64,000 nucleotides of DNA from Circinella umbellata (taxonomy: Eukaryota; Mucoromycota; Mucoromycetes; Mucorales; Lichtheimiaceae). The DNA lies in the NCBI GenBank assembly GCA_025093555.1, contig JAIWNF010000014.1, forward strand, positions 558,001 through 622,000, in the 5' to 3' direction. Position 1 is the first letter of the stretch; each line of letters starts with the position of its first letter. The notes under the pieces are model-generated. The model worked only from the letters and a program-made list of their open reading frames with translations. It was not told the origin of the DNA and searched no databases. Of this stretch, positions 16,289 to 29,087 are shown piece after piece. The position numbers and the translations under genes were made by a program.

Positions 16289-17512
16289 TTATGAGTTATT
16301 ATTTTGTTCTTCATCATCGCTGAATGTATTAATAAGAGCATTGAAATCCGATTCACCCAATATTTCTGACGATGAAGGAGCTATAGATTCTTCTTCCTTT
16401 TCTTTTTCTATACGTTCGTTCAATTTGTTTTGAAGAAACTGAGCTGTATGCGTCTGTGATGTCCGTTCACTCATTTTTATTGCTTGCTGGATCACATAAT
16501 CCTTGGTAGCATCTGTAATCAATAAGTCGCACATTTCTGTATACCCATGATTAGCAGCATACAATAAAGGTACATTGAGCCCTGGTTCATTTTCGGAATG
16601 ACATGGATCTGCACCATTTTGGATTAAATATCGCACCATATCGATTTTACGCTGTTGCACAGCCAATAATAATGGGGTCTCTTCCATAACATTCAACGTA
16701 TTAACATTGCATCCATGATTCACCAATGCATGTACTGCATCAATTCGATTCCAAAGCACCGCATGATGTAATAGCGTCCCAAATCGTGTCGTGCCATTTA
16801 CATCTGCCTTACCCTCGATGAGTTTCCGTACTACATCCATATGGCCCATCCCAATAGCTATCGCCAACGGCGATAATCCTCGATTATTTTTCGCATCCAC
16901 AGGTGCCTCATGTCTTAATAATTCTTCAACACCTTCTGCAAAGTTATTAATGGCAGCAAAATGAAGTAACGTGGAACCGTTGGGGTCTTCTATATCCAAT
17001 GATGCGCCTGCTTTTACTAATAGTTGAAGACACCCTAACGACCGTGAAAAGAGGCTATTTGTTAATGGTGTATGACCGAGTGCATCGCGTGCATTGATAT
17101 TTGACTCATGTTCCAACAATAACTCGGTAGCGTCAATAAGACCTGCGCCAGCCGCAGCATGAAGTGGTAACTCGCGATCAGGGCCGTGTACCTGATTTAC
17201 ATCAATCATAGGTTGTAATAACAATATCCGTAATGCTTCCATGCTTTCATTACGTGCTGCAAGATATAAAAATCCATAGCCGTCATTGTTAGCGATATTG
17301 AGTGAACCTTTGGACCGAATGTATTTGTACAATGCTTTTACGTCGAAGGCATCTAGTGTAATGGATTTCCAGATGGTAGCATCTGGATCGATAGTTAACG
17401 CATTAGAAATGCATGTATCGAGTGCTTGTCGTTTTGGATTCGGCGACTCGGCTGATTCGTCACCATTACGTTTTGTTGTTATGGGAGACGACGATAGTAC
17501 TGGTTGCTCCAT
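16289..17512 (-). CDS. Ankyrin-repeat protein, 407 aa
   Basis: A single-exon gene. After a Ser/Pro-rich N-terminus with a basic KRQ patch (possible nuclear signal), about eight ankyrin repeats run from roughly residue 70 to 345. Examples are DGYGFLYLAARNESMEALRI, ELPLHAAAGAGLIDATELLL, LGHTPLTNSLFSRSLGCLQL, GSTLLHFAAINNFAEGVEEL and ETPLLLAVQQRKIDMVRYLI. The C-terminal tail is acidic and charged (KEKEEES, then SDDEEQNNNS). Ankyrin arrays mediate protein binding; there is no catalytic domain, so the partner is unknown. Its stop lies about 240 bp from the stop of the convergent kinase gene. Gene status is strong; role unassigned. Confidence 0.88.
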   Translation of the reverse strand: MEQPVLSSSPITTKRNGDESAESPNPKRQALDTCISNALTIDPDATIWKSITLDAFDVKALYKYIRSKGSLNIANNDGYGFLYLAARNESMEALRILLLQPMIDVNQVHGPDRELPLHAAAGAGLIDATELLLEHESNINARDALGHTPLTNSLFSRSLGCLQLLVKAGASLDIEDPNGSTLLHFAAINNFAEGVEELLRHEAPVDAKNNRGLSPLAIAIGMGHMDVVRKLIEGKADVNGTTRFGTLLHHAVLWNRIDAVHALVNHGCNVNTLNVMEETPLLLAVQQRKIDMVRYLIQNGADPCHSENEPGLNVPLLYAANHGYTEMCDLLITDATKDYVIQQAIKMSERTSQTHTAQFLQNKLNERIEKEKEEESIAPSSSEILGESDFNALINTFSDDEEQNNNS

Positions 17513-18461
17513 AAGTTATCAATAATAAATGTATATGATATTGAAAAAAAAACAGAGAAAATAGGTTTGCTTAGCTTCAAAAAAAATGCATTAATAATAA
17601 TCTTGCGCCGTTTCATCTCTATCAAAAAAACCTTGTTTGCTTCCTAGAATTGTTTTCCAAATGTATTATTTAAGCTTGCACGTATATAGCTTCACAGTTA
17701 ATAGATTGTTTCCTTACAACAACAAAAAACATTATTGTGGCAATAGCTCTTGCTTGATTATTTAGTACAGCTGATACAATAAAGATAGCATTGTTACGTA
17801 CTTTGTATCAAAATACAATTCCTTTATTTATTAATAGGTCGTAATTAGAGAATAATGTGAGCAATAAAGGTTACTAGCGCCAAACGGAAAGACCATATAC
17901 TTTTGCGTGTTCAAAAAACGTCAAAAAATGAGGCGTGGTAATATATGAAGACAGACAACTTGAAGTAAACATTGTAAGTCAACAATAATATTATGCATTA
18001 TAGCATAATTGTTATTTGGTAAATTATTGTTCGTTTATCCTGAGTATTTCAAGTGGCATAAAATAAATAGCTGGAATTCTCTATCATACACTCATGGATT
18101 TGTAACAGTTTTTCGTCTTTCTAACTACAAGATATACTCTTTTATGAGTTATGATACTGTAATATAAAACAAATCATGTCTGTAAAGATTATCATATTAA
18201 TAAAAGGAGCATTTAGTCACTCAAATTAACACTAATCCTTTTTTTTATTTGAATTATAGAACTCTGATAAAGTTGTATAAATTATAATATAAAAATAATA
18301 ATAATAAGAATGTATAATAACAGTAATAAAATGTAATAGAAACGTCGTATGCAAATTAGGGAGAAAGGGTAAGTATTTTAAGAAAAAGGTGAATAAAAAA
18401 TACTTTTACTACTAATAAGAGGAAGAGAGTGTCGTTGACTTTGGTAATAATACTTAATTAT
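17513..18461. other. Intergenic region, no gene seen
   Basis: About 950 bp of AT-rich sequence containing the promoter of the ankyrin gene (minus strand, just above 17,512) and the 3' flank of the DnaJ gene. Short ORFs lack coding features. Confidence 0.6.
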
Positions 18462-20217
18462 CTATTTTCCCTTGATCTTGACAACCAATTCAGTGGTAGG
18501 CTTGTTTTCTTCAACATGCTTATAAATGAAACCAATAATGCGAAGTGCTTCTGCTCGCTTATATCGTGTTTGTTTATCAACAGCCTAAAGTATATGTTTT
18601 TCGGGATTGTATAAGTCATTTTACATAATAGCAAGCCTAAAAAAACTAGCCACAGTTCATCTCTTTCCCATTCATTGAGTTCAAAGATATTATTTACTAA
18701 AAATAATAACTTACCTTATCTTGTAAAATAGTATCACACACTTGTCGCAGTGTAGCTTCTACTTCGAACTTTGAAGTTTGCCATAAAGCCTTATATGCCT
18801 AATAATATGAAATAATAACACAACAAACCCCAATTCCCAGGTGTTAAAATACTAATGAAAAGAAGAACAAAATAATGATAAAATTCATTTCATCTTACTC
18901 TGTTTGTTGCTTCTTCTTCCAATTTCATTCGATCTTCTCGCTCTAATCCTTCTGCTTCTGCCTTGGCAACCATTTCAGCAACAGCTTGCATATCCATAGC
19001 ACTCTTGACAGTTGACCATAATTCCTTCATAATGTGTCGCTTTTGTTTAACATTGTGAAAAATACTTGGCATTTCACCACCTTTCAAGCCCAAGAAATGT
19101 TTGGCTTTGCTTGAATAAACACCTCCGATAGCATGTAATAATTCCAAACCATAGCTTTCATTCTTTAACTTATCCGCTTCCAATTTGATTTGATCTTCAA
19201 AGGTTTTTACTGATTCAGGATCTCGTTCACTTTTTGCGTATAAATCCACTTTATTCAATAATGTTTCGGCTAATTTCTTAACACGTTCTTGTTGTACCTT
19301 TTGCATCTTTTCCATCTGTTCTTTAGACATATGAGATTGTTTGGCTTTTTCCATATCTTCAGCAGAAGTTGTTGTTGCTGCTTGCTGTTCATCACTACCA
19401 TTCTCACTACCACTTTGTTGTTGACCAGTTTCCATAGCTTCACTGAACATTTCACCAATACTTAAATCGCCAATGATGCCTAAAAGAACGACGCAGAATC
19501 ACTTATTTAGTAATCCGATTTCACATGTCGAATAATGTTTCTAGCAATTATTAAGAATAATAATAATAATTATATTTACTTCGAAATGCATCACCGCCAA
19601 ACATTTGTTGGAAGTGTTCACGAGGATCCATAAATCCACCTTCAGGAGCCAACTCCTTATCTTTACCGTACTTGTTATAATGAGATCGTAATTGAGGGTC
19701 CATCAATACTTGATAGGCTTCTGAAATCTCTTTGAACTATGTCATTTTTTACATATCATACAGAAAAAAAAGAATTAGTACGCAGTCATTTATATATAAT
19801 TATTGCTCAGATAAGGAAAAAAAACGTACCTTTTCTTCTGCATCCTCGGATTTATTTTTATCTGGATGGTATACCTATATAAAAACAAACATAAAAAATT
19901 GTTCTCAGTCTATTATTTCTATACACAGCTTGAAGTCATATAAGTTATTTCGAATCTCGAGACTTTGTGTCCTTACGATAGCCAACTTTCTATAATAGTA
20001 TTCATAATCATAAAAAAAAGAATATTAATTGTTAATTCACACAATGGTTTGGTCCCTTTATTATTATTATTATAAGTATTATATCTTATATATCCCTGAA
20101 TCCTATAACTTACCGGAATGCCTTCTTCACTTGTAGACTAGTAGCATTAGAAGGTACTCCAAGGAGTTCATAGTATGAGGTATCAATTGGATTTTCATCC
20201 GTTCCAAATTGTGGCAT
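18462..20217 (-). CDS. DnaJ (Hsp40) co-chaperone with DnaJ-X domain, Caj1/Djp1-like
   Basis: A J-domain co-chaperone that stimulates Hsp70 ATPase; yeast relatives Caj1 and Djp1 act in protein targeting to peroxisomes and other membranes. Seven minus-strand exons: 20114-20217, 19977-19989, 19830-19874, 19580-19736, 18899-19479, 18715-18798 and 18462-18584. They sum to 1107 nt, 368 residues plus TAG. The second exon is only 13 nt and encodes the RKLAI part of helix II. With it the J domain reads SYYELLGVPSNATSLQVKKA ... RKLAIVYHPDKN, with HPD at about residues 42-44. A G/F-type short linker (FQQMFGGDAF) follows. The middle and end (LETLLNKVDLYAKSE, KHFLGLKGG, and the final VEENKPTTELVVKIKGK) match the DnaJ-X domain. 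Without the microexon the J domain would be out of frame, which supports it strongly. Confidence 0.92.
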
Positions 20218-20411
20218 GGTGAAAAATAAAATAAAAGGTTTAATATGACAGAAGAAGAAAAAAAAAAGGAAGTAGGAGGATGAAATAAAAAGAAGCCCTA
20301 TCAATCACAATTTTCGTTTTTGGAAAGTGACGTTTCTGTTCCCGTGTTTCATCTTTCTTGGCAGTAAGCACGTTTTTTTTATTATTATTAATTTATATTA
20401 TACAAATCAAG
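20218..20411. promoter_or_regulatory. Compact spacer: DnaJ promoter / 3' flank of the acidic orphan
   Basis: Only 194 bp separate the DnaJ ATG from the stop codon of the next minus-strand gene, so the DnaJ promoter is very compact. It contains an inverted CT-rich run (plus-strand GAAGAAGAAAAAAAAAGGAAG) just upstream of the start. Confidence 0.45.
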
Positions 20412-22132
20412 TCAATATAGAGAATAAGATAGAAACCTAGTGATCACACAGATTTCTCGTTCAATATCTTCTGATACAACTGTCCATGGAGTCCAAATAG
20501 CAACACATTCTTCTTGTAAAAATTGATTCTTTATACTAACTGTAGTTTGTGGCATATATGCGAATGAGAATAAAAAAGTGAATACTTGTTCTCCTGCCAT
20601 TGGTATATAAGGTGGTAATGAGCTACGTTGTGATATTAAATCTTCAATCATATCATCATCATCATTATTATTATTATTACTATCATGACTCTTGCTATTA
20701 TACATGGATTCTTGTTGTTGCATATATGTCAATTCATTAGGTCGAACTTGAACACATCGACCAAAAATTAGACCACGTTCTGTCCAACTTTCAAGAATAC
20801 GGAATAGTGTAGCATTATCAAATAATGAGCAAACTTTTGGCAATGATCCTAATTTGGCCACTATCATTGATTTTATTTAATTTATTTATTTTGACAGGGC
20901 AAAATTGAACATTGTTAGAATATTTTACCGAATAGCCGCTTATACTATTTTCGAATTTCTTAGAAAGAAACTTACTTTCAGCTCGGACTTTACTCTCCCA
21001 TGCGGCATGATCCTCAGCTGCTTGTGCTATTTGTCTAATAATTGGTTTTGCAGGTCCATGTCTATATAATTTTTATTATAATAGTTCATAAATATCATAA
21101 TAATATCACCCTTGATTCTCCCCCCCGTTATATTGAATATACATGTATATTCATAAACAGATATAAATAGACATACTCTTTAAATACAAGTGGCTCAGGT
21201 GGTTTTTCTGTATCTAGCTGTGGGTTACGCTGATGCTGGTGATGATGATTATTTGTTGTCACGGGTGGTAATTTCGGATAGACTCTCGGTAATGGAGATG
21301 ATTGAAATCTAAAGTCTGGAATAGGTGCACCTTCGATTCGTGCTGGTGTAATATTATCCACAGTCGATGATACTTTTTGTGGCCGTTGTTGTGATGCTAA
21401 TAAATCATCATCTGTAACAAAGCTACTAAGAATATCATCATCGTCTTCATCATCGTTGACATTATAAGGTGAAGAAGATGGTTTAAATCCAGGTGTTGGT
21501 CGCCAATCATCTAATCCATCCAGAATATTCTGTGAATAGAGTTCACTGCTTCCTGCTATTATTTCATCGGCTCCATCATCACCGATATCATTATTATTAT
21601 TAGTGTCGCTATAATAAGGATTTAAGAATCCTTCGTCTCTTTCTTCTTCTTGAAAAAAAGGATTCTCTTCATCAGTAAATGTAGCAATAGGATCACTTGT
21701 TAGTTGCTGATTGTCTTGTTGTGAGACAATATTGGAGTGAATCTCGTCAAAACTCATAACAAACGTTTCGTCGTGAGCAAAAAGATCGTTATTGTCATTA
21801 ATGTCATTTTCGGTTATTACAAATCGTTCGTTTGAAATGTATCGAGTATCTCCAGAATCACTTAAGGATTCAATAGTGGATATAGACTGAAAATATATAG
21901 TAATGTTATTCTTATTATATAAAAATATATATCATTTTGTAAAGGTATTAATTTAGCTTACCTCAAAAGATCGATCCGCTGGCACTTGGCGTTTTAAACG
22001 TTCTACACTGCCGTCACCATTCTTCTATTAAAAGAAAAAGACAAAAAAAAAGTATTCCATAATATTATATGAATTATTAAAGCATTATATATTTGAAATG
22101 TTTTTTCTTCTTCTTACATTGGGGCGTTTCAT
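20412..22132 (-). CDS. Acidic orphan protein, 440 aa
   Basis: I do not recognise the family. Five minus-strand exons: 22118-22132 (15 nt), 21962-22024, 21177-21886, 20976-21061 and 20412-20860. They sum to 1323 nt, 440 residues plus TGA, with correct phases at all junctions. The N-terminal 260 residues are acidic and disordered, with Asp/Glu/Asn runs, DDEDDDD and HHHQHQ. The C-terminal 170 residues look folded: HGPAKPIIRQIAQAAEDHAA, LPKVCSLFDNATLFRILESW, TERGLIFGRCVQVRPNE, and a hydrophobic block ending with ECVAIWTPW and ITRF. The IWTPW segment after alternating hydrophobic stretches could belong to a beta-barrel (OB-like) fold, but this is only an impression. A nuclear role is a guess based on the acidic tail-like N-terminus. 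Confidence 0.75.
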
Positions 22133-22339
22133 TGAGAGAACGCGAATAACGCGCAACAAACATAAAAAAAAAGGAAAAAGAAAAAATAAACAGGAAAACC
22201 GAACCAAAATTAAGAAGGGGGGATATTATTAATAAAGTAGAAATAAATTATAAAAATTACATTGAATATATCTAATAACAAAGAAAAGAGAATAAATATA
22301 TAATAACTTTTTGCTATTATTTTGAGCCAAAATATGAGA

Positions 22340-22703
22340 TTATTCATTATCATTACTACGACCAGCATTATTATTATCATTATTGTTCGTGCTTGAATAG
22401 TTCTTTTTGTCATCGACACCTAATCGAGTAATATCATATCCTTGCTCAGCTAAATAGTTCTTAAAATCAATATCTTGCTGTACCAAGAAATCAGGTCCAA
22501 CTTCTGGTAAAAAGTAAAATGCTACGACACTAGCGACAAGTGAAATGGCTGATCCAACAAGGAAAGGACCACGAATACCCATAGATTCTTGCATTGGTTT
22601 GAATGCCAGCGTTCCAACAGTTGCACCAACTTTTCCCATTGCTAATGATATTTATTATTAGTATATACAAATATTAACTTTTTGTATTTCAAAATTATAA
22701 AAA

Positions 22704-22742
<39 letters not shown>

Positions 22743-24475
22743 CCAGCAGCAATACCATACCCTGTCCCACGGATGGCAGTTGGAAAGAGTTCCATAGCAT
22801 TCAATCCCATACAATCACCAGGTCCAAACTCGCCCAAAGCGAGAAAAATGCCGTACATGACCTAATCAGTACAATATAGTCAATAAGTTCTAAATAACTT
22901 TTATTTTATTTCTTTTAAAACTTCCTCCGTCTACCACCATCCACCAAATATATATATATATATATACTTACCACAAACATAGGAAAACAATTAGCTGAAA
23001 GGGGTGCATAAGTTCCTCCCAAAATCATACCCACGATACCTTGTGCAAACAAACCCAAGGCTAATGTTTTTCTACGTCCAAGTTTATCAATGACCAAAGC
23101 ACCGCCAAGAGAACCAGGTAGATAAAAAGCATATAACAGAATATTCCATGCTGTTGTTTGAATCAAAGTACCGCCAGGTGCAGCTGTATCAATGATAATC
23201 GTTGAAAACACGCCATTAGGGAAAGAAACTGCATCATATGCAAACCATAAACCAGATGTCAACAGCATACGACCCCAATATTTTTTAAAGATGAGCCAAT
23301 AAGGTACTTTTTTTTGTAATGCTCCTTGCTGATATCGTTTCGAATCTGCCATTCTTAGTCGGACTATACATGTGTGTGTAAATGGTTGCTATTATTAATT
23401 TTCATCTTATGATAATACTAAAATGATCTACATACGAACAAACTTTAAGTCATGCATAAACAAGCAGATAAACAAAAAAAAAACCTACAATATAATACTG
23501 AAAGTGGTGGCAAAATACCGAGTCCAAGAGCTAGACGCCATACTGGCTCAAGATTATCCTTGAAAATAGCTAATAATACAACAACAACAATGGCTGAAAC
23601 GACATATCCTAAATCGATCACAAAATTCGTGACCTAAAGAGTGTCTCATGTGTAATTATTATTGTAAATTCAATTATTATGCATGCTCTGCACTAAAAAA
23701 AGTATTACATCGTCATGGTAAAAAAAATAAATTAGAAGAGTTTTCTTACAAGAACAAATAAGGCACCTCGTCTACCAGGGGCGACTTCATCAGCTGATTC
23801 CCCCGCTGATACCTGTATAACAGAAAAATAGTATTATTATTTACGCATATAGTTAAAGTATGTTGCATAAAAGCTCACAAAAAAAATTAGCAATATCTAA
23901 TATTTTACCGATGAACAAGGATATTCTCCACCAACACCGACACCTAATACACCACGAGAAATCACCATCATCCAAAGTAATCCAGTAGCTGATGTACCAC
24001 TGGAAGCGGCTGACATGGCAGCACCCAAAATAACCAAAGCTGTTGTCAATATCAATCCAATCTTTCGTCCCACCCGGTCAATAATTAAACCAAAGCCTAA
24101 TTGACCGACAATGGCACCAACAAACAAAGCATATGATAAGCGTGATGACATTTCTGAATTAAAGATTTCTGTGCCGTATATTTCCGTCATCAATAAGTTG
24201 ATAAAACTGATTACACCACTTTGATATCCATCCGATAACAAGGCAAAACCACTGAAAACTACATTGAAATAAGAGGCTGTTTTCTTTTTCTTTGCGGCTG
24301 GATCTTCCTCATCAGTAAGTATTATTTCTTCACCGCTATGTGTCTGTCGATATTTGTCGTTTTTACTTTTCAAATCTCTGCTTAGATATTCATCAACAGA
24401 TTGTGCTGATACTTCTCGTTCTTGTTGATCCGCTGTGGGTTTTTGTTGTGATGTTGTTTCGCCGCCAGCCCCCAT
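22340..24475 (-). CDS. MFS permease of the phosphate:H+ symporter family, GIT1/PHO84-like
   Basis: A plasma-membrane importer of inorganic phosphate or glycerophosphodiesters. Six minus-strand exons: 23909-24475, 23750-23812, 23489-23633, 22972-23363, 22744-22861 and 22340-22641. They sum to 1587 nt, 528 residues plus TAA. Family marks are [18 protein letters not shown] in TM1, the MFS signature [11 protein letters not shown], the GIT/PHO motif [10 protein letters not shown] directly before the exon-2 segment [14 protein letters not shown], the central cytoplasmic loop after RLRMADSKR, and VIDKLGRRK in the second half. GEFGPGD and [13 protein letters not shown] match the TM10-TM11 region. The Asn-rich tail is unusual. 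Substrate (Pi versus glycerophosphoinositol) cannot be settled from sequence; the GEYPCSS form favours GIT1-type. Introns 4 and 5 contain TA microsatellites. Confidence 0.9.
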
Positions 24476-26950
24476 GTTCTCACTTCTTTTTTATTTCTTT
24501 AAAAAAAATTAGCGGTTCAAGTTAAAATAGAAAAAAGAAACAGGATTAAGGAGGAAAAAGAAGAAAAAAGAAGAAATCTGATTATATTTTAAGAAGGAAA
24601 ATAAATTCAGTGGCATATATATACAAATCTTAAAATCATGTGGCTCAACAGATTCAACGTTTTCACCTGTATAAAATATGATGTGAATAGCGTTTCGGGG
24701 GTTCATTTACCCGGAGATTGAAAAAGGGGGTCCACAAAGAGTTGCTGTTTTGGTTATTTTCGACATTTTGGGTCTTTTTACCAAAAATACTTCTTCCAAT
24801 GCAAGAGCAATTTAGCTTAACTTGCTAAATACTTTTTATACAATAGCAATAGTATACCGAGCTCGAGATTTATGGTGTATTTCTTAAAAACAACTCCCGT
24901 TTTTTTAATTAGGTTATATCGATAACCAATGTTGTAGTGACTACTGTCGAAATCGACTCTTGACGAAAGATTTATCAATGATCTGACAATTTATCTGAAT
25001 AAAACTGGTTTATCTTTTTCAGCTTTACCAGTAACTTACCAATCACGGACTATAATCTATTGGTTGACATTTCATTTCACACTAAAAAAATTATAGAAAT
25101 AATGTTGCACAAGATCAGAAAATATAAGAAAAAAAGTTATCTCCTCTGGGAAAAGAACTGTTTGTGTTTATTTCATATCACCCAATAAAAGTAATAAAAA
25201 CAATCATTCTCTTCTTCTTGGATGTCAATAAAAGGCCACCCTAACAAATTACTAGTACTAACTATATATAATATTCCATGGTTCCACTGAATAGCGCCAA
25301 GATTTTTATTCATCATCATACTGTTGTACTTGCACATATTAGAAAAGATAATAAATTTACAGTAAAGTACTGTACTGTATTCAAAAACTATTGATAAAAT
25401 GGCAGATAACAATCGATCAATTTGTAAACTATGTCTTCTGGTTTGTTGTTTGAGTTTTATAATTGATCATGAGAAAGGTTGTCAATTTGGTGAATGAAGA
25501 AAGAAGAGCAAGTTTATAAACGAAAATAAAGAATGTTACACATATAAAAAAAATGTTATAAAATTGACATTATTAGCAGTAGCCAGTATAAGCTTTTTTT
25601 TCGATCCGAGCTTTTTTTTTATCTTAAAGGAGATAACACTCATGCTGCATGTCATTGGTACCTTGATGATTTGGAATAGTATATACTAAACATGTTAAAA
25701 TACACATTATAAGGAAATGTGATACTATTGCATTATTATTGGCTGCTGAAACGATCGCGCTCTTATTTTTTTTGTATCTCTTTTTATATCCGACAAGAAA
25801 AAAATATAAACCTCAGTAACATCTAGCTGCAAAACTGTAAAGATGACAATAGTAGAAAACATGGTATATAATAACTTAATATCAACCAAAACATGAAGAT
25901 AGAAGGTATCACTTTGGTCGAGGAAGGATCATAGAGTGAGACACTTTTTAACAATAATACGCAGTGACATTGTCATAGAGTGGTTTGTCAACACTTTAAA
26001 CAATTGATCCATCATCTCGGAGTCGTCTGTCGTGGCCTCAATCTAAGCGATATACTAAATGTGGTGAGATACGTAACCTCTTAAAACCTTCAATAGACAC
26101 AAGTCCATCTTATGGATGTTAGGTGTGTTGGAATTCACATACACAGTTTGATCATAAACAGCTTTGAAAGAAAAATTTTATGTTTGCGAAAAGCAACAAA
26201 ATGCGAGTTCATTGTCCAAATTAGAAGCATGGAATATGGATATACGTATTACATATTGTTGCCTTCTTCTCCTTTTATTATATGATAATTTTTTTATCTT
26301 CATAACTATATCTTACTGTCGTTATCAGCTCTTCTTTTATAACTTGTTACCATTTCTCATTGAATATCAATATTATATCTCAATAATCAATACCAGAAGT
26401 TTAATCATATTTTTACTCGTAACAGTATTTGTCTTCACGTGAAATTGGATTCGATTTCTCCTGAATCTATACTCGTTTTCACCCAATATTAGGTTCATTA
26501 TTACCTAAAGTAGAATTCAAATTAAGGGGCTATCATAGATAATCGTTAAAAAATAGTTCCTTCCTTTCAACAATTAATAACAATTAGCCCACTTTTTTTT
26601 CATTTTATTGAATAAACTATTTTCTCAACTATTTGATCGGCTGAATTTACTGGTAATAAAAACCGCCCCTTTATTAATTTTTCTTTTTGTTGATATAGTT
26701 TTTCTTATTCCTTCAGAATTTCTTATATTTTTCTAATTACAATCCGAATGAGACGTAACATATGTTTGTCAAATCGCTTCTTCTGGTACTTTGAAGCTGT
26801 TCATGTGAATGGTGGTCAGCATCTCCTGGGATTGACTAAGTGCTCAAAAGCGAAAAAAAAAGTTAACCATCATAAGCGAAAAAACCACCTATCATTTATG
26901 TAAATCTTTAATCTTCACAAGTGAATTTCTTGGACTTCACTTAATTCATA
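24476..26950. other. Gene-poor AT-rich stretch at the edge of the transposon island
   Basis: 2.5 kb without a convincing gene. It holds the promoter of the MFS permease just above 24,475. The right-hand part (about 26,150-26,950) lies upstream of the MATE pseudogene and may hold its decayed 5' exons, but I cannot align any to the family. The ORF at 26,164-26,442 is hydrophobic, but shows no MATE motif that I can recognise. Confidence 0.45.
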
Positions 26951-27411
26951 GGTATACCTGGTATGCTGAGTGTAGCAACTGAATAGGCTTTTGAAGTATG
27001 TGCGCTTTTAACTGGTAAGACTTTTCAATAATAATGATTCAATTAGTCTTTCCATAAATAAAACAATAATTTTAACCTAATGATTCTATTGTAACAGTGC
27101 CTGGATAAAGTCACTTATTTCGGTAATGAAAATAACCATATAATAGGTGCTTTGGGAAAAACAAACTTGGCCAGCCAATCAATAATTTTCTCAATAAACT
27201 CATTATTTTTAATGGTCTCATCGTAAGTTGATTACATTTATGATTGTGAGATAAAGACGCGTGTATATTTATATATCATTTATCTCTGGGAATATTAGCG
27301 CATTATCCAATGCTGTAGCTGTACGAATAGGTCATCATGCTGGAGCAAACAGACCTGCTAAAATTCAAACGTGTTTCACACTGGCAAGCTTAATGGGTAT
27401 CATTGCCGTTA
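26951..27411 (+). pseudogene. MATE-family transporter pseudogene, 5' fragment
   Basis: Three remnant exons of a MATE (multidrug and toxin extrusion) H+ or Na+ antiporter: 26951-27014 (GIPGMLSVATE, then TAG, then AFEVCALLTG), 27147-27222 (GALGKTNLASQSIIFSIN) and 27299-27411 (SALSNAVAVRIGHHAGANRP ... GIIAVT). The order matches the P-GM-L---EWW-FE, L-A-QS and A-RVG---GA landmarks of eukaryotic MATEs. At 26984-26986 a TAG replaces the family's tryptophan (TGG to TAG). The coding sequence then stops at the insertion of the 10-kb element at 27,412 and resumes at 37,461. Upstream exons are not recognisable. The copy is inactivated by nonsense, frameshift and insertion. Confidence 0.85.
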
Positions 27412-27604
27412 CACTGAGACCATCCGCAGCGGTGGTTGTTACAAATTGTTAAATTACCCCAATTAACAGTCCGCGTAACAACATCTAACAATCAAATTGG
27501 CCAAATTGTGCAGCGGAAGTTGTGACAGAAGTTGTTACAGTCAAATTTCCACCAAAAAAATAAAACAGTTTTTTTGTTTTAAAAAAAATCTCCAATTGAC
27601 TAAA

Positions 27605-29020
27605 ATGAATATTACATTGCTTCAAAAACATAAAAGAAGAGTTGAGCTCGATGAACAATTAGAGCAAAACAGCCTTCGCTCACGTCAAAGAATTTCGCGT
27701 ATACTTGAACGAAACCGGGAAAGAAGAGTCGCTGCTGTTTCTGCACACCAGAAACCAAAACGAAAGATTCTCAATCGCGATCGCGCCATGTTCGAATTGA
27801 TAGTTATGCAAGACTATTTTTCGCAAGTACCAAGATATGACGCGACGTATTTTCGCCGTCGATTTCGTATGCAGCGTGAGCTTTTTGAGCGTATCGTGAA
27901 AGAACTCGAGGCCAAGTACACGTACTTCAAACAAAAGAAAGATGCTGCGGGTAAGACTGGATTCCATCCTTTTATCAAAGGAACCGCTGCCATGCGCATG
28001 TTGGCATATGGTGGATCCGCCGATGCTGTTGATGAGTATCTCAAGATGGCGGATTCTACCTCAAGAGAATGTTTGGTAAACTTCTGCCAAGGCATTATCG
28101 AATGCTTTGGGGAGGAGTATCTTCGTGAACCAAACGAGGAAGACCTCAAGCAGTTACTGGCTCTTGGAGAAGCCCGTGGGTTTCCAGGCATGCTAGGTTC
28201 GCTTGACTGTATGCATTGGCAGTGGAAAAACTGTCCTACTGGTTGGGCTGGGATGTACACTTCTGGTAAAGAAGGTGCACCTACAGTCATTCTTGAAGCT
28301 GTCGCCTCCCATGATATGTGGATATGGCATTCTTTCTTCGGTGTCCCAGGCTCTTGTAACGACCTCAATGTCTTACACAAATCTCCATTGTTTGACAATG
28401 TCATCAATGGCCACTCTCCCGCTGTCAGTTTTACTGTCAACAACAATCAGTATGACAAAGGGTACTACTTGGCAGACGGGATTTACCCAACTTGGGCAAC
28501 TCTAGTCAAGACAATCAGGCACCCAATCGGTAACAAACATAAGGTATGATATTTTGATTGTAGATCATTTTATTATGAATCATTTTACTGGAGACCATTG
28601 TTATATTACATCCATTCTACCAAAAAAAAACTCACTGCTTTATTAATATAGTTGTTTGCTAAAAGGCAAGAGTCTGTACGGAAAGACATTGAACGTTGCT
28701 TTGGTGTTTTGCAGCAACGGTTTGCTATCATCCGGGAGCCTGGACGTTCGTGGCATGTATCACACCTCACAAACATCATCAAGGCATGTATTATAATGCA
28801 TAACATGATTGTCGAGGATGAACGTGATAACTACAGCGTACAGTTTGATTTGGATTATGAGCATTGTTCCTTCAATGTTGCACCCTCGATCCAGCATGGT
28901 GGGCAGCCAGAAGAACTTGTGCGTCAGCAACGTCAAAGAGCTGTTCATGACAAGAATGTCCACACAAGACTGTTGGATGATTTAGTGGAACATATTTGGC
29001 AACGCCATGGAAATGAATAA
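27605..29020 (+). CDS. PIF/Harbinger DDE transposase
   Basis: The catalytic transposase of the nested Harbinger. Two exons, 27605-28543 and 28652-29020, sum to 1308 nt, 435 residues plus TAA. Start chosen at the ATG at 27605, because upstream codons of the open frame lie in the element's subterminal region. The N-terminus is basic and helical. Then comes DYFSQVPRYDATYFRRRFRM and the catalytic core of the plant-transposon/DDE family: GSLDCMHWQW (Asp 201), PGSCNDLNVL (Asp 253) and RKDIERCFGVLQQRF (Glu 327). That supplies the complete DDE triad. The linking motif WAGMYTSGKEGAPTVILEAV is typical of the family. No lesion is seen, so the protein could be functional. Confidence 0.93.
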
Positions 29021-29087
29021 CGCTTCGTTGCTAAAGATACTTACCTATGGTTTAACAGGTTAAACATTAATAACAAAAAAAAATTTA

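Noticed and set aside
18429..18614. ORF on plus overlapping the DnaJ 3' end
   Set aside because: It is a shadow of the DnaJ last exon on the minus strand; the minus strand shows the DnaJ-X homology and correct splice sites.
20412..22132. Naming the acidic orphan as a DNA-repair OB-fold protein
   Set aside because: Only a weak impression from the IWTPW segment; no motif specific enough to support the name.
26164..26442. Hydrophobic 92-codon ORF as a 5' exon of the MATE gene
   Set aside because: No MATE motif is visible and no splice pairing to the 26,951 exon could be supported; left unassigned.
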